DNA from: Natrononativus amylolyticus
Lineage (GTDB): Archaea; Halobacteriota; Halobacteria; Halobacteriales; Natrialbaceae
NCBI RefSeq assembly: GCF_024362525.1
Contig: NZ_CP101459.1
Location: 496,001-560,000 of the forward strand
Length of the DNA: 64,000 bases
Reading direction: 5' to 3'
Below, piece after piece: positions 53,845 to 62,567 of this stretch. The notes beneath the pieces are model-generated. The model had not been told where the DNA came from, searched no databases, and saw only the letters and a list, made by a program, of their open reading frames with translations. Position 1 is the first letter of the stretch; every line of letters starts with the position of its first letter. The translations under genes were made by a program, and so were the position numbers.

Positions 53845-56214
53845 TCAGCCGCTGTAACCGAGCAACCGGAGTCCGATCAGGGAGACGAGCACGGTCGACC
53901 CCTCGTGGCCGATCACGGCCAGGGGCAGCGGAATCCCCGCGGTCAGGATCGCGCCGATCATGATCACGATCGCGCCGAACGCGATGGTGAGGTTGGTCAA
54001 CAGCGTCCGCCGGGTGGCGCGTCCGAGCCCGAGTGCGTAGGGGATCTTGCTCAGATCGTCGGACATCAACACGATGTCGGACGTCTCGAGTGCGACGTCG
54101 GTGCCCGCACCGCCCATGCCGATGCCGACGGTCGCGGTCGCGAGCGCGGGCGCGTCGTTGACGCCGTCGCCCACCATGGCGACGGTGCCGTGGCGGGCGA
54201 TGAGTTCCTCGATGCTCTCGACTTTCTGCTCGGGGAGCAGCTCGGCGCGCACCTCGTCGATCCCGACCTCCTCGGCGATGCTCCGTGCGACGCGCTCGTT
54301 GTCGCCAGTGAGCATGACGATGTGCTCGACGCCAAGTTCTCTGAGTCGCTCGACCATCTCCGGCGCGCCGGGCCGGACGGTGTCGGTGAAGGCGAGCCAG
54401 CCGAGGACGCAAACCGCGTCGTCGGTTTCAGCCGCGACGAGCACGCTCGTCTTCCCCTCGTTCTCGAGGGCGTGCAGCGCCGCGGACCCCTCGTCGATGC
54501 CGTCGATCGTTCCCTCCGTGACGGTCTCGAAGTACCGGCGGTTTCCGATGTGGATCGTCCGGTCCTCGACGGTGGCCCGGACCCCTTTGCCGACGGTGGC
54601 CTGGAACCCGCGCGCGATGGGCACCTCGAGCCCCCGTTCGTCGGCGGCGTCGACGGTCGCCTGCGCGAGGTGGTGTTCGGACCGCGACTGGACGGCGGCG
54701 GTCAGCGAGAGCAGCCGGTCCTCGGAGAGCGGTGCGTCCTCGAGGGTCGCCCCGTCGCGGACGGCCGCGTCGGTCAACTGGGTGTCGCCCTCGGTGAGCG
54801 TCCCCGTCTTGTCGAAGGCGACCGCGTTGATCGTCGCCGCCGTCTCGACGTACTCGCCCCCTTTGAACAGGACGCCCTGGCGGGCGCCCGCCGCGATGGC
54901 AGAGAGCACCGCTGCGGGCGTCGAGATGATGACGGCACACGGCGAGGCGGCGACCATGAGCGTCATCGCGCGGTAGAACGTGCTGTCGAACTCCTGGCCC
55001 AGCATCGTGGGAACCGCGATCGCGACCGCCGTCAGCCCGAACACGCCCAGCACGTACGGCTGCTCGAGGCGGTCGATGAGCCGCTGCGTGGGCGCCTTCT
55101 GCCCCTGGGCGTCCTCGACCATGTGGATCAGCCGGGCGATCGCCGACTCGTGGGCCTGTCGAGTTACGCGGACCTCGAGGCTGCCTGTTTCGTTGATCGT
55201 GCCGCCGTAGACCTCGTCTCCCGGCGTCTTCGTCACGGGGACGGATTCGCCGGTCAGCGAGGACTGATCGACCGTGCTGTCGCCCGATTCGACGACCCCG
55301 TCGAGCGGGAAGCGGTCGCCGGGTCGGACGACGAACACGTCGTCGATCTCGACCTCGTCGATGGGAACCGTCACCTCCTCGCCGTCCCGGAGCAGCCGGG
55401 CGGACTCCGGGCGCATCCGCATGAGGGATTTGATGGCGCGACGGGACCGCCCGATGGCGTAGTGCTGTAACACGTTCGAGAGCGAGAACAGGAAGAGCAG
55501 CATCGCTCCCTCGAACGGCGCGCCAATCGAGAGCGCGCCGAGCGCCGCCAGGATCATCAGGAGGTCGATGTCGACGGCTCTGTGACGGAGTGTCTCGATG
55601 CTGGCTTTCAGGCCGTACCAGCCACCGAAGACGTACGCGGCTCCGTACGCGACCCACGAGACTTCCGTCGGCGCGTCGAACCAGCCGGCCAGGAGGCCGA
55701 CGATCATCCCGACGAACGTGACGGCGACGAACGCGGCCTCCCTGTGGAGGGTCGACCGCCGCTCGTCTTCGTCCGCCGATTCCTCCCGCGGCGTGACGCC
55801 GAAATCGCGGACGACGCGCTCGAGATCGGTCGGCGACGTCACCCGCTCGTCGTACTCGATCCGGAGGATTCCGCTGTGAAACGAGGCCTCCGCGTCACGA
55901 ACCCCCGCCGTGTTCCGGAGGGCGTTCTCGAGTGCGAGCGCACACGACTCACAGCTGCGGCCGGGCCGCTGGCCGACGTGGAGCGTACAGTTCGCGGTCG
56001 GCTCGGCTGCGGTAGCGGCCATCTCGCGGGCGGCCTGAACCGCGTCCTTCGAGGAGAGACGTTGCGAGTCGTACTCGAGGGTCACCGTTCCGTTCGAGGT
56101 GTCGACCTGTACGGCGACGATTCCGTCCGCGGGTCCGCCCCCCGCCCCCTCTTCGTTCCTACTGGAGTCCTGTGGCGACGAAACGGAACGAGCGGCGTCG
56201 GACGGATCGGTCAT
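53845..56214 (-). CDS. P1B-4-type heavy-metal ATPase with N-terminal HMA-like domain
   Basis: 789 aa. An HMA-like domain near residues 90-145 carries CESCALALENALRN. The transport site AASPCAVIISTPAAVLSA has SPC rather than CPC, and the last helix carries GHEGSTVLVSL; SPC and HEGxT define P1B-4 (Co, Zn, Fe, Ni or Cd exporters). [17 protein letters not shown] and [10 protein letters not shown] are intact. A disordered N-terminus of about 30 residues precedes it. Convergent with the MFS gene (18-base gap). Confidence 0.92.
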   Translation of the reverse strand: MTDPSDAARSVSSPQDSSRNEEGAGGGPADGIVAVQVDTSNGTVTLEYDSQRLSSKDAVQAAREMAATAAEPTANCTLHVGQRPGRSCESCALALENALRNTAGVRDAEASFHSGILRIEYDERVTSPTDLERVVRDFGVTPREESADEDERRSTLHREAAFVAVTFVGMIVGLLAGWFDAPTEVSWVAYGAAYVFGGWYGLKASIETLRHRAVDIDLLMILAALGALSIGAPFEGAMLLFLFSLSNVLQHYAIGRSRRAIKSLMRMRPESARLLRDGEEVTVPIDEVEIDDVFVVRPGDRFPLDGVVESGDSTVDQSSLTGESVPVTKTPGDEVYGGTINETGSLEVRVTRQAHESAIARLIHMVEDAQGQKAPTQRLIDRLEQPYVLGVFGLTAVAIAVPTMLGQEFDSTFYRAMTLMVAASPCAVIISTPAAVLSAIAAGARQGVLFKGGEYVETAATINAVAFDKTGTLTEGDTQLTDAAVRDGATLEDAPLSEDRLLSLTAAVQSRSEHHLAQATVDAADERGLEVPIARGFQATVGKGVRATVEDRTIHIGNRRYFETVTEGTIDGIDEGSAALHALENEGKTSVLVAAETDDAVCVLGWLAFTDTVRPGAPEMVERLRELGVEHIVMLTGDNERVARSIAEEVGIDEVRAELLPEQKVESIEELIARHGTVAMVGDGVNDAPALATATVGIGMGGAGTDVALETSDIVLMSDDLSKIPYALGLGRATRRTLLTNLTIAFGAIVIMIGAILTAGIPLPLAVIGHEGSTVLVSLIGLRLLGYSG

Positions 56215-56320
56215 TGCAGAAGCTGTGTCGACGTACGTGCCGTCGAGTGATAGCCGTTCTGTCGGCAGCGTACTGGAGTCGGTGTCGAACGGAACGGGCG
56301 CACAGTCCGACCGCGGCCGA

Positions 56321-57106
56321 TCAGATATCCTTTCGCACGAACCAGAGCTGGCTGAGGACGACGAGGGCGACCGTCATCGCGATCAACACCGCCGCTCCGG
56401 TGAGATCGTAGCTGCTCTCGAGGAGGATCTCGTTCGGGTCGTAGTAGCGCATCGGCGCGATGGCTCCGACCGGCTCGTAGTCGGTTCCCTCGATCATCGA
56501 CTCGACCAGGAACAGGGCGAACGTCGCCCCGAGCGCGACCCGCTGGGCGATGCTGACGCGGTCGAACGCGACCGAACAGAGGATGCCGATGCCCGCGCAG
56601 GCGAAGAGGTACGGAACCGAGAGGAGGTGTACCGCGAAGACGTCGGCAACCGAGAGCGACTCGTCGATCAGCCAGGCACCCGCCAGCACCACCGGCGGTA
56701 CGAGGAGGTTCACCATGAGTATCGGAACCCCGAGCGCGGCGAACCGCTCCGCGAGCAGTCGCGGCCGGGAGACCGGCATCGCGAGCAGCGAGTCCATCCG
56801 CCCGCGGTCGACGTCGTCGGCGATCACGCTCGCGGCGCTGTAGGCGAAGTAGAGCCCGAGCAGGATGACCCAGCCGAAGACGTAGAGCTCGAACGCGAGA
56901 AAGCCCTCGAGGGAGGCCATCGTCTGTATGTCGAACAGCTGGAGGATCTCGGGCGGGTACGCCTCGAGCAGTTCGTCGCCCTCGAACGTGTCCCGGAACG
57001 AGGGGAACACCCACACGATGACCGCGACGAGCAGCGCCATCCCGACGGTCAGGTAGAGACTCCCCTTCAGGCGCTTTCGGCCGTCGTAGCGCAGGAACTC
57101 AAACAT
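56321..57106 (-). CDS. ABC-2-type transporter permease
   Basis: 261 aa from ATG at 57106 (a GTG at 57115 is the alternative), overlapping the ATPase end by eight bases. About six helices; early FEFLRYDGRKRLKGSLYLTVG and then RMDSLLAMPVSRPRLLAERF, typical of ABC-2 export permeases. A single gene pair makes the half-transporter. The 56215-56320 gap contains no gene. Confidence 0.9.
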   Translation of the reverse strand: MFEFLRYDGRKRLKGSLYLTVGMALLVAVIVWVFPSFRDTFEGDELLEAYPPEILQLFDIQTMASLEGFLAFELYVFGWVILLGLYFAYSAASVIADDVDRGRMDSLLAMPVSRPRLLAERFAALGVPILMVNLLVPPVVLAGAWLIDESLSVADVFAVHLLSVPYLFACAGIGILCSVAFDRVSIAQRVALGATFALFLVESMIEGTDYEPVGAIAPMRYYDPNEILLESSYDLTGAAVLIAMTVALVVLSQLWFVRKDI

Positions 57107-58022
57107 CGTGCTCACCCCCGTAGAACCGCATGAATACGTCCTCGAGCGGCGCCTCCTCGATCGAGAGGTCGAGGAGATCCGACTCCGGGAGGTGAGCCAG
57201 CAGTTCGTTGATGTCGCCCGTGAAGGTGAACGCGCACTCCGTGAACTCGACTGCGGGGTCGACCCCGTCGACGTCGGTCGATCCGGTCTCGAGGTCGTGG
57301 ACGCCCTCGAGGTCGAGCGTCTCCAGGGGGATCGGGACCGCGCTGTTGATGCGAACGACTTTCCCGCTTCGTTTCAACAGCGTCTCGACCGGTTCGATCG
57401 TCACGAGCCGTCCGCCGCGGATGATGCCGACGCGATCACAGAGCCGCCGCACCTCGCTCAGGACGTGCGAGGAGAAAAACACCGTCACGCCCCGCTGCTG
57501 TTCGGCGCGCAGAAAGTCCGAGAAGCGCTGTTTCATCAGCGGATCGAGCCCGCTGGTCGGCTCGTCGAGGATCACGAGATCTGGATCGTGCATGAACGTC
57601 GTCACGAGCCCGAGTTTCTGGACGTTCCCTCGGGAGTAGTCACGGACCTTGCGCTCGAGGGGCGGGTCGAACAGCTCGAGCAGTTCCGCGCTCCGGTCGT
57701 CGCCCTTGACGTCGGCGTGAAGCTCGAGCACCTCCGTCCCCGTCGCCTGCTCGTCGAATCCGGGCTCGTCGGAGAGGTAGCCGATCCGACGCCGGGCGTC
57801 GATCAGCGCCTTGCGATCCCGGATGTCGCTCCCGAGGACCTGCGCCGTCCCCGCCGTCGGCGAGATGAACCCGAGGAGCATCCGGATGGTCGTCGTCTTC
57901 CCCGCTCCGTTCGGGCCGAGGTAGCCGAATATCTCGCCGGTTTCGACCCGGAGCGTCAGGTCGTCGGCGGCAAGCACGTCGCCGTAATCCTTGGTGAGCC
58001 CCTCGAGTTCGATCGCGGCCAT
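57099..58022 (-). CDS. ABC-2-type transporter ATP-binding protein
   Basis: 307 aa. Walker A YLGPNGAGKTTTIRMLLG, signature YSRGNVQKLG, Walker B DPDLVILDEPTSGLDPLM and switch FFSSHVLSEV are intact. The C-terminal 80 residues extend beyond the core as in DrrA/NatA-like exporters. Exported substrate unknown. Confidence 0.94.
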   Translation of the reverse strand: MAAIELEGLTKDYGDVLAADDLTLRVETGEIFGYLGPNGAGKTTTIRMLLGFISPTAGTAQVLGSDIRDRKALIDARRRIGYLSDEPGFDEQATGTEVLELHADVKGDDRSAELLELFDPPLERKVRDYSRGNVQKLGLVTTFMHDPDLVILDEPTSGLDPLMKQRFSDFLRAEQQRGVTVFFSSHVLSEVRRLCDRVGIIRGGRLVTIEPVETLLKRSGKVVRINSAVPIPLETLDLEGVHDLETGSTDVDGVDPAVEFTECAFTFTGDINELLAHLPESDLLDLSIEEAPLEDVFMRFYGGEHDV

Positions 58023-58082
58023 ACGTCGCTTATCTCACGGGTTCCTTTTGGCTGTACTGGTCGGCCACCCCAACTGAAACGA

Positions 58083-58676
58083 CTACTGTAAGAAGAGTTC
58101 GTGGGGCGTCCCCGCGGTCGCGTCGCCGTCTTCGGCCGTCCACCGCCGGGTTCGAACGCCCGTGCGATCGATTTCGACGGCGAACCCCGCCGGCGTGTCG
58201 GCGGACGACCGAACCGGCGTGGCAGTCGTCCGCATCTCCTCACCACCCTCCAGTGCGACCGAGATCGTGTAGCTCGTGTCCGGTTCGTAGGAGTCGGGGT
58301 ACACGGCGCGCTCGCCGGCGGGGAGTTCGTACTCGTGGCTCGCACGCGGCGCTTCGTGTTCGTGCTCGAAGACCTCGAGGTCGAATCGGAGGGTGTCCTC
58401 GCCGGTGTGCTGGATGTGCATCAGCCGTCGCTCCGTTCTCGGGACCGTGACGAACGCCGCGATGCCGATCATCACGACGCCGAGAGCCGCCGTCAGAATC
58501 CCGTAGGTGACCAGCCCGTCGACGACCAGAAACAGTCCGGCGGCGACGATAATCAGGCCGAACGCCAGCCCCGCCTCGCGAAGTTCGTCGACGAACTGAC
58601 GGGGCTTGTACGTCGCCGCACCGAGGTTGTACTCGCTGGCCCGTCGGCGCCGTTCTTCGGGGCTCTTCTCGGTCAT
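58083..58676 (-). CDS. Small membrane-anchored protein of unknown family
   Basis: 197 aa from ATG at 58676. Two helices (LAFGLIIVAAGLFLVVDGLV, LTAALGVVMIGIAAFVTVP) lie at about 37-85, then a beta-rich acidic soluble domain (TGEDTLRFDLEVFEHEHE; SYTISVALEGGEEM). Unrecognised. It is upstream of the ABC-2 ATPase on the same strand, 60 bases away, so it may be part of that exporter unit. Confidence 0.7.
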   Translation of the reverse strand: MTEKSPEERRRRASEYNLGAATYKPRQFVDELREAGLAFGLIIVAAGLFLVVDGLVTYGILTAALGVVMIGIAAFVTVPRTERRLMHIQHTGEDTLRFDLEVFEHEHEAPRASHEYELPAGERAVYPDSYEPDTSYTISVALEGGEEMRTTATPVRSSADTPAGFAVEIDRTGVRTRRWTAEDGDATAGTPHELFLQ

Positions 58677-58831
58677 ACTGTCAAGCCCCTTGCCCGTCGA
58701 CAAATACTTTCGGTGCCGAACGCGACGTCAGGGTTCGAGGCCAGCAGAGAACACCACCCGTGGCGGATCGCGACACCGGATGCTGCTCGGTCGGGTCTCG
58801 AGTAGTCGAGTGTCTGTGCGCTTTCGCCGCC

Positions 58832-59011
58832 TCACCTCTCGCGGAACACGTCGAGAAACCGGTCGACGTCGGTCGTCAGCGTCAGCTGGCCGCCCGGTCC
58901 GGGCCTCTCGAGAACCAGCGGCTCGAGGTCGGCTCGCGCGGCGTACACCGCCGCCGAGAGCCCGGCGATGCCGGAGCCGACGATCACGACATCGTGGGTG
59001 TCCCCGCTCAT
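58832..59011 (-). pseudogene. Truncated thioredoxin reductase (N-terminal fragment)
   Basis: 59 codons from ATG at 59011, overlapping the thioredoxin stop by four bases (ATGA). [20 protein letters not shown] is the FAD-binding motif of TrxB and [13 protein letters not shown] the next conserved block. It then ends after [10 protein letters not shown]. The NADPH and redox-Cys domains (about 250 residues) are absent. Either a recent deletion or a retained short FAD-binding peptide. Confidence 0.75.
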
Positions 59012-59370
59012 TCGGTCGTGTATCCCTCGATCAGTCGCCGCAGCTGGTCGGCCGGCAGCGCGCCGACGTGCTGTTCGACCTGCTCGCCGTCGGCGAACAG
59101 CAGCAGCGTCGGAACGCCCCGCACGCCGTACTCGCCGGCGAGCAGCTGGTGGTCGTCGACGTCGACCTTCGCGATCACCGCGTCGGTGTCGCTCGCCAGT
59201 CCTCGAAGGATCGGGTCGAGCATCTGGCACGGGCCACACCAGGTTGCGAAGAAGTCCACGAGAACGACGTCGTGGTCGGCGACGACGGTCTCGAGGTGGT
59301 CCGCGCTCTCGATGTAGACCGGCTCGTCGATCGGCTGGTCGCCAGGGTCGCTGTATGCATCAGTTGACAT
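59008..59370 (-). CDS. trxA: Thioredoxin
   Basis: 120 aa. Active site [18 protein letters not shown], cis-Pro segment [16 protein letters not shown] short acidic N-terminus (about 25 residues) precedes the fold. Divergent from the second rhodanese-MBL fusion and translationally coupled to the truncated TrxB. It probably supplies reducing power for persulfide turnover; that link is by context. Confidence 0.94.
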   Translation of the reverse strand: MSTDAYSDPGDQPIDEPVYIESADHLETVVADHDVVLVDFFATWCGPCQMLDPILRGLASDTDAVIAKVDVDDHQLLAGEYGVRGVPTLLLFADGEQVEQHVGALPADQLRRLIEGYTTE

Positions 59371-59403
59371 CGTTTCCTCGTACGGGCCGTGCCGCCTTAA
59401 GGA

Positions 59404-59427
59404 CTGTGTGAGTAGTGTGCAATATAG
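59404..59427. promoter_or_regulatory. Motif-like sites between thioredoxin and rhodanese-MBL
   Basis: CTGTGTGAGTAGTGTGCAATATAG (59404-59427, parts GTGTGAGTA and GTGTGCAATA) parallels TTGTGTGAATA/TATTGTGTG elements of the 25.6 kb control region. The rest of 59371-59660 shows no gene. Confidence is low because the match is partial. Confidence 0.25.
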
Positions 59428-59660
59428 TCACGGAGAACCGGGCCGGGCGGGCGCCGGTTCCGGGGATCGACGAACGGATACAGCAGCGGACAGGATACTG
59501 GCGAGCGGTACTCGAGTCCGTCCCCCGAAGACCTTCTACCGGAGCGACGGTTTCGCTGCGTCGGGACGCAACGCGGCGAGCTGATCGGCGACTAACCGAC
59601 GCGAATCCGGCTGCTTGTGCCACCATCAGATTTAACTTTTCGTGTGTAGAAATGGGGAGT

Positions 59661-60773
59661 ATGAGCAAGACAGATCAGGCGAAGCCGACGATGGACCCGG
59701 ACGAACTCGCGGCCCGCCGCGACGACGAGGAGCTGTTCATCCTCGACGTCCGCAACGAGGACGACTACGAGGAGTGGCGGGTCGACGACAGCCACAACCT
59801 CCCGATCTACGACGAGCTCCTTGAGGAGAACTTCGAGGGTCTCGAGTCCTCTCTCGACGAGATTCCGAAGGACAAGGAGATCGCCGTCATCTGCGTCGCC
59901 GGCGTAACCTCGGCGCGTGCCGCATCGTTCCTGCGAGACCGTGGCTACGACGCACGGTCGGTCGGCGACGGCATGAACGGCTGGGGACAGGTTCACGTCG
60001 CCTACGATGTCGACGTCGAGGGCGTGACCCAGATCGTCCGTCCCGGCACCGGCTGTCTCTCCTACCTCGTCGCGGACGAGGGTGAGGCCGCCATCGTCGA
60101 CCCCAGCCTGTACGTCGACGAGTACCGGTCATTCGCCGCCGAGCGCGACCTCGAGATCGTCGCCGCGATCGACACCCACGCCCACGCCGATCACGTCAGC
60201 GGCGCGCCGCTCCTCGCCTACGAACTCGACGTGCCGTACCACCTGCACCCGGCCGACGAGGGCGAACTCGAGGACTACTCCGCGATCGAGGACGGCGATA
60301 CCATCACCGTCGGCGAGCGCTCTCTCGAGGTCGTCTACACGCCCGGCCACACGCCCGGCAGCGTCTCGCTCGCGTGGGGAGGCGGGCTCCTGTCGGGGGA
60401 CACGCTGTTCATCCGCAGCGTGGGTCGTCCCGACCTCGAGGGGAGCGACGAAACCGACGTTCGCGAGGGGGCGAGCGAACTGTTCGACAGCCTCGACCGC
60501 CTCGAGGAGTGCGACGGCGACACGGTCGTCCTGCCGGGCCACTTCAGCGACGAGGAGATCCGCCCGCTGGCGACGACGATCGGCGACCTCGAGTCGGAAA
60601 ACGACCTGTTCGGAATGGACGACCGCGAGGCCTTCGTGCAGGCGATCGTCGACGGGCTCTCCGACGAGCCGGCGAACTACAACCAGATCAAGGCGATCAA
60701 CTGGGGAAAGGAGCCGCTGACCGACGACGCGGCGGACCTCGAACTCGGACCGAACAACTGCGCGGCGAACTAG
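59661..60773 (+). CDS. Rhodanese-metallo-beta-lactamase fusion, second copy
   Basis: 370 aa from ATG at 59661. The rhodanese loop ICVAGVTSARAASFLRDRG keeps its Cys; the MBL motifs are THAHADHVSGAPLLA, YTPGHTPGSVSLAW and LPGHFSDEEI. It ends LGPNNCAAN, the same Cys-bearing tail as the copy at 25868. It is slightly shorter but collinear. Same inferred persulfide function. The 3' end overlaps the convergent DUF2243 gene through a shared CTAG. Confidence 0.92.
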   Translation: MSKTDQAKPTMDPDELAARRDDEELFILDVRNEDDYEEWRVDDSHNLPIYDELLEENFEGLESSLDEIPKDKEIAVICVAGVTSARAASFLRDRGYDARSVGDGMNGWGQVHVAYDVDVEGVTQIVRPGTGCLSYLVADEGEAAIVDPSLYVDEYRSFAAERDLEIVAAIDTHAHADHVSGAPLLAYELDVPYHLHPADEGELEDYSAIEDGDTITVGERSLEVVYTPGHTPGSVSLAWGGGLLSGDTLFIRSVGRPDLEGSDETDVREGASELFDSLDRLEECDGDTVVLPGHFSDEEIRPLATTIGDLESENDLFGMDDREAFVQAIVDGLSDEPANYNQIKAINWGKEPLTDDAADLELGPNNCAAN

Positions 60774-61324
60774 AGTTCCTCGGCCCGTTCTTTCGGAACG
60801 TCCTCGTCACGAGCGTCGGGTTTCGCCGCGTCGTCGCTCCGGACGACCGCGTATCCACCGACGAGGAAGAGGACGCCCGACAGCAGGAATCCCACGTCCC
60901 AGACGAGGGCGCCGCCGGGACCCTCCGGCCAGACGCGGTGAAGCTCCAGGAGGTGGTGGTTGACGATCCCCTCGAGGAGGTTGAACAGGCCCCAGCCGGC
61001 GAGCGCCGACCCCGCGAGCACTCTCCCGGACGGGGGGACGTCCCGACGTCGCCACGCGCGGACGAGCAGGACGACTCCCAGAATCGTGAAGAGCAGCGTC
61101 CCGGCGTGAAAGAGCCCGTCCGCGATGATGTTCAGCTGCAAGTCGCCGAGCTCCGTCGTGTCGGTCCTGGCCGACAGCATGTGATGTGTCTGGAGAATCT
61201 GGTGCAATACGATTCCGTCGAAGAAACCCCCCAGTCCGACCCCGAGTACGACGCCAGCCTGCACCAGCGGTTTGACGCGCTCGTGCAGTCCGAACCAGGT
61301 CTTCGTCCGTGTTTCTGTTGACAT
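60770..61324 (-). CDS. DUF2243 membrane protein
   Basis: 184 aa, four to five helices. The motif GGFFDGIVLHQILQTHHMLSA (HQxLQxHH) and GWGLFNLLEGIVNHHLLELH mark DUF2243, whose His residues suggest a metal or heme ligand. Function unknown. Upstream on the same strand is the DUF326-like Cys-rich gene, 60 bases away, likely one transcript. Confidence 0.87.
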   Translation of the reverse strand: MSTETRTKTWFGLHERVKPLVQAGVVLGVGLGGFFDGIVLHQILQTHHMLSARTDTTELGDLQLNIIADGLFHAGTLLFTILGVVLLVRAWRRRDVPPSGRVLAGSALAGWGLFNLLEGIVNHHLLELHRVWPEGPGGALVWDVGFLLSGVLFLVGGYAVVRSDDAAKPDARDEDVPKERAEEL

Positions 61325-61384
61325 GATAACACTGGGTACCGCTTCGCCCGGCCGGTCACCGGTTTGCAGCCGCTGGCGCCTCGA

Positions 61385-61732
61385 TCAGTGGCTGGCCATC
61401 GCCCGGCAGGTCTCCGCGCACTCCGAGACGACCTCGGCACACACCTGGCAGTGGTCGTGGTCGTGGCGAGCGCACTCCTCTGCACACGCCTCGCAGGCGT
61501 CGGCACAGACCGCCGCCAGGTCGGCGTGATAGGCCGAATCGCGGGCCATGAACCGCGCGTGGAGCGTGGTGAGGTCCGCCACGTCGCGACAGAGGCGGAT
61601 GCACTCGGCCATGTCCTCGTCCTCCTCAGCGCAGGCGTCCGCACACCACTCGCAGGCCTGTGCGGCCTCGAGGCAGTTGTCTATGCACTCGTGCATCTCG
61701 TCGTCGGCGTGTGGCAGGTCTTGTAACGACAT
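61385..61732 (-). CDS. Four-helix Cys-rich copper-storage-like protein (DUF326/Csp1-type)
   Basis: 115 aa from ATG at 61732. The repeating Cys pattern is CIDNCLEAAQACEWCADAC, CIRLCRDVADL, and DACEACAEECARHDHDHC with CAEVVSECAETCRAM. Thirteen or more Cys line a four-helix bundle, as in Csp1 copper-storage proteins. There is no signal peptide, so it is cytosolic. Probably binds Cu(I); neighbours fit metal handling. Confidence 0.9.
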   Translation of the reverse strand: MSLQDLPHADDEMHECIDNCLEAAQACEWCADACAEEDEDMAECIRLCRDVADLTTLHARFMARDSAYHADLAAVCADACEACAEECARHDHDHCQVCAEVVSECAETCRAMASH

Positions 61733-61795
61733 CACAATCCGACTCCACCGCTCGTTTCAATCAAGGTCACACATGCCGCTGCAAGTCGGGATGGT

Positions 61796-62225
61796 CTAGT
61801 CGGCGTTCTCGATCCGCTCGATGGCCTCGTCGAAGCGTTCGGCCGGTTGTGCGCCGGCGAGCGTTCCCGCCGCACCGGACTCCGGGTCGACGACGACGAA
61901 CGTCGGCGCCCCGAAATACCGAACGAACGGGCCTGCTCGGCGTCGGCCTCGATCTCCCCCTCGTACGTCGAGCCTCGTTCGTCGAAGCACGCCTCGAGAG
62001 CATCGGCGTCGACGTCGTCGACCGAGCGCGTGATCTCGAGGAGGCTGTCGGCCGACGCCCACCCCGAGTTCCGTTCGCCCTGTTCGCCGATAACCGCCGC
62101 GTGCCAGTCCCAGTACGCACCGGGATTCGAATCCTGGACCTGCGCCCACGCACACCTGGAGGCGACCGCGGCGGTCATCGAATCCGCCCCGAAGTACGGC
62201 AACGGGATGAAGACGATGCGGGCCC
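61796..62225 (-). pseudogene. DsbA/thioredoxin-like protein, frameshifted and 5'-truncated
   Basis: A first frame gives FIPLPYFGADSMTAAVASRC, GAYWDWHAAVIGEQGERNSG and ADAEQARSF. Near 61925-61935 it shifts to YFGAPTFVVVDPESG and ends ERIENAD at 61796. The N-terminal thioredoxin part with the CxxC is missing, and beyond about 62225 the sequence belongs to a plus-strand frame. Two lesions (one frameshift, one deletion) are likely. Confidence 0.75.
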
Positions 62226-62367
62226 GCTCGGGATCATCGGCGCCGGCGCGGTCTGTGGGGGTCTCCTCTATCTCGTCTTCAGCACCTCGATCCTCTCGGC
62301 CGGACTCATTCAGGCGGCGATCGTCTCGAGCGGCCTCGTTCTCGTGCTGGTCTCGCTTCTGAAGTGA
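62206..62367 (+). pseudogene. C-terminal remnant of a small membrane protein
   Basis: About 52 codons ending PLGIIGAGAVCGGLLYLV, SILSAGLIQAAIVSSG and VLVLVSLLK-stop: two hydrophobic helices. No in-frame start is visible upstream, where the sequence is the antisense of the DsbA-like remnant. The two gene ends meet here, suggesting a deletion junction. Confidence 0.45.
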
Positions 62368-62567
62368 TCGACCGGTGGAACCCACCGCTTTTGGAGCGTC
62401 TCGATCGCTCTCACCGTTCGAGAACTGACAGAAGTATATATTCGAAGGCGGACCAATGTGGCGTATGGGAACTGTGGGCAGGGGTGGCGAACGGTGTACC
62501 GAGCGAGCGCGACCGACGGACCGGCCCGCTCTCGAGTCGACCGAATCCGCCGCTGTTCGGGTGCACG

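Noticed and set aside
62118-62145. CGGGATTCGAATCCTGG resembling a tRNA T-arm
   Set aside because: It lies in the coding part of the DsbA-like remnant (QDSNPGAYWDW) and no other tRNA parts are near.
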